60,000 bases of DNA, taken from positions 20,521,180 through 20,581,179 of the forward strand of contig NC_049988.1 in assembly GCF_000003815.2 (NCBI RefSeq), in the 5' to 3' direction. Below, one piece after another: positions 58,440 through 60,000 of this stretch; position 1 is the stretch's first letter; every line of letters begins with the position of its first letter. The notes beneath the pieces are model-generated. The model was not told where the DNA came from. It made no database searches and saw only the letters and a program-made list of their open reading frames with translations. Source of the stretch: Branchiostoma floridae (taxonomy: Eukaryota > Chordata > Leptocardii > Amphioxiformes > Branchiostomatidae). The position numbers and the translations under genes are program-made.

Positions 58440-58540
58440 ACCCGCAAGTTAGCCAAGCCCGCGACACTACCGGCTGCTCGTCGGTAGCAGTCGCTGACGA
58501 GCAGCCGGTTAAGTATCGCGGGCTTGGCTAACTTGCGGGT
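58440..58540. repeat. 101-bp GC-rich hairpin
   Basis: ACCCGCAAGTTAGCCAAGCC ... CGA (58440-58464) pairs perfectly over 25 bases with 58516-58540. A second block CCGGCTGCTCGTC (58470-58482) pairs with GACGAGCAGCCGG (58496-58508). The loop is 13 bases. G+C is well above the surroundings. No clear target duplication. Most likely a small fold-back element. Confidence 0.85.
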
Positions 58541-60000
58541 GTAGAGGGTACAGTCCGGCCATCGAGGTAAACCATGAAGTTGAAGCCCAGAGCTGGACTT
58601 ACTGGACAGACCAGCCGCATGGAAGCACAGTGTGAAGACTATCCGACTGCTGCCCACCCCTGTGACAGGGATCCCAGCAGCAGTATAGTCAAAAATGGAT
58701 ACGACGGCAGTGTATTACTTATAGTTTGATACTTCCCAGACTACCACAGTATGTCTTGAAAACTGTCCAAAATGAGAGGAAAAAATGCCTGTCATCTACT
58801 TATGCAGGAAGGATCACATCGTAAATGAATCAATGGAAATGTTTTGTTTTTTTGCTAAGACATTATAGTTATAAGGTATCCAGAGGATGTCACCCTAGAT
58901 GTTATTGAGGCATGACATCTCTGTAATGGGACTGGGTTGAGTTTCTTTTTAGACTTGTGCAGGGAGACTGGGTTGAGTTTCTCTTGAAGACTTCAGACCA
59001 GTGCCAAGACATTAGATACCAGGATTGAGGATTAAGACATCTTAAGGAAGGGTGGGGTAAGAAATGGGACATCGTCTCATTGCCAAAAGCCTGTCTGTCA
59101 AGCTTGGACAGAGCAACTGTGACACGTGCCTGTCTGTATATTACATGTAACTCCGCACATCAGGAATCACAAATTGCTTGGACTGTGCATGAAACATCCT
59201 GGTCATTTGTTTTTGCCTGTTTTTTACTTCATCTCCTTGAAAAATGGAGGGATTGTTTTTGGTGTGTGTGGATCTTCCTTTCCGTGTGTTTGTGTTTCCC
59301 GATATTTGTGGTCAGCATAACTTTAAAGCCTTCGGAATGTAATAATATTTGGTTTTTGTAAAGGTTTGGAGAAGACAAAGTTCAAGGTAGATTTTGCCCC
59401 CCCCCCCCCCCTGCTTGGAGGGTAATCTTCTATAGAACTTAAAAGGCCAATTTTGTTCTATCAGTAATAAACAAGGACATAAAACAGCTGCATGTAAGGC
59501 AAACAACCCTGTCCACTTGGTTTAGATTATGGTAAAATACCCATAAATTACAGGCTGAAAACTCGCCAAGCATCTAAATGTTCGTGTATGTTATCTAGAC
59601 AGGTTGTCTATCAGGCATGGGAAATAACTGACGTTGGAAACGATTACCAACCCCCCCCCCTCGTACTCACAGCCATATACAAATACTGAGGGCCTAGCAT
59701 ATATATGTACAATGTATATTCAGCCACCTTAATCTTATGTAATTCCTAATCAGATTCCTTCAAATAACAGTGTTTTTTTAAAGCATGATTTTAACGCAAT
59801 GATTTAAGGGCTATGCTGAATTGATTGTAGTTTTCTATGACTGCCAAGAATTTTGAGTGGTTTGTAATGAGTACTATAACCCCCATGCAGACTCCCATGC
59901 TGTTGCTACAGCTTGACACCCCCTATACAGACTCCCATGCTGCTGAAGGCTGACCCTGTCTGCAGTTGTTAGAAAGGTGTTGATATTCAGTACTGCCTGA
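58541..60000. other. No confirmed gene; one short coding-like frame
   Basis: A 51-codon frame starts with ATG at 58574 and stops at 58727, just after the hairpin. It is polar and cysteine-containing (MKLKPRAGLTGQ ... YDGSVLLIV) but matches nothing I recognise and has no clear splice signals, so it is not called as a gene. C-runs near 59398 and 59650 and AT-rich DNA fill the rest. Confidence 0.35.

Noticed and set aside
58574-58729. 51-codon coding-like frame next to a hairpin
   Set aside because: It is plausible in composition but has no homology I recognise and no splice sites; it does not match the expected continuation of the SKT-like protein.

Overview
The window is a stretch of animal (metazoan) nuclear DNA. 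It is intron- and repeat-rich, with about 100 N at 10344-10443 marking an assembly gap. The only gene I can recognise with confidence is on the plus strand: three consecutive coding exons (37339-37601, 50367-50550, 55445-55643) of a homologue of the vertebrate pair KIAA1217 (Sickle tail, SKT) and SRCIN1 (p140Cap). The splice phases join exactly (0 between the first two, 1 between the second and third). The gene is partial: the first exon enters in phase 1, so at least one coding exon lies upstream, and the third leaves in phase 2, so the rest of the protein lies to the right of position 60000. The protein matches KIAA1217 a little better than SRCIN1. A single diverged member of this pair, long introns, no Alu/L1-type repeats and a dense load of fold-back MITEs suggest an invertebrate chordate, most likely an amphioxus (Branchiostoma). 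That assignment is inference, not proof.

Layout. 1-1.25 kb: a nonautonomous transposon with terminal inverted repeats (TIRs). 1.25-7.4 kb: non-coding DNA with one CpG-rich, coding-like block at 4.2 kb. 7.4-8.1 kb: a 111-bp minisatellite. 9.8-13.5 kb: a cluster of four TIR or fold-back elements around the assembly gap. 17.8-19.1 kb: degenerate tandem repeats. 24.0-25.8 kb: CpG-bearing segments with promoter-like motifs. 29.3-31.6 kb: duplications and one candidate upstream exon (30677-30761). 34.7-36.4 kb: more tandem repeats and a fold-back element. 37.1-55.7 kb: the three SKT-like exons. The 12.8-kb intron between the first two holds an 80-bp satellite of about 39 units (44.6-47.7 kb). 52.3-58.6 kb: five more fold-back elements, including a MITE with a clean 9-bp target duplication.

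The strongest unusual observations are these. First, the 3' splice sites of two consecutive exons of the SKT-like gene are each tandemly duplicated just upstream. At the first exon the duplicate is exactly 120 bp away, in frame and stop-free, so using it would insert a hydrophobic, membrane-segment-like stretch. Second, a MITE family with TIR TAATCTCCAAGCAGATCC has two independent copies, each with a perfect 9-bp target-site duplication. Third, the 80-bp intronic satellite carries a perfect 15-bp dyad in most units and shows higher-order structure. Fourth, two fold-back elements share the same end (CAGGGCTCGAAAT) and skeleton but have different internal repeat words. No rRNA gene, intact tRNA gene, CRISPR array or complete transposase gene was found.
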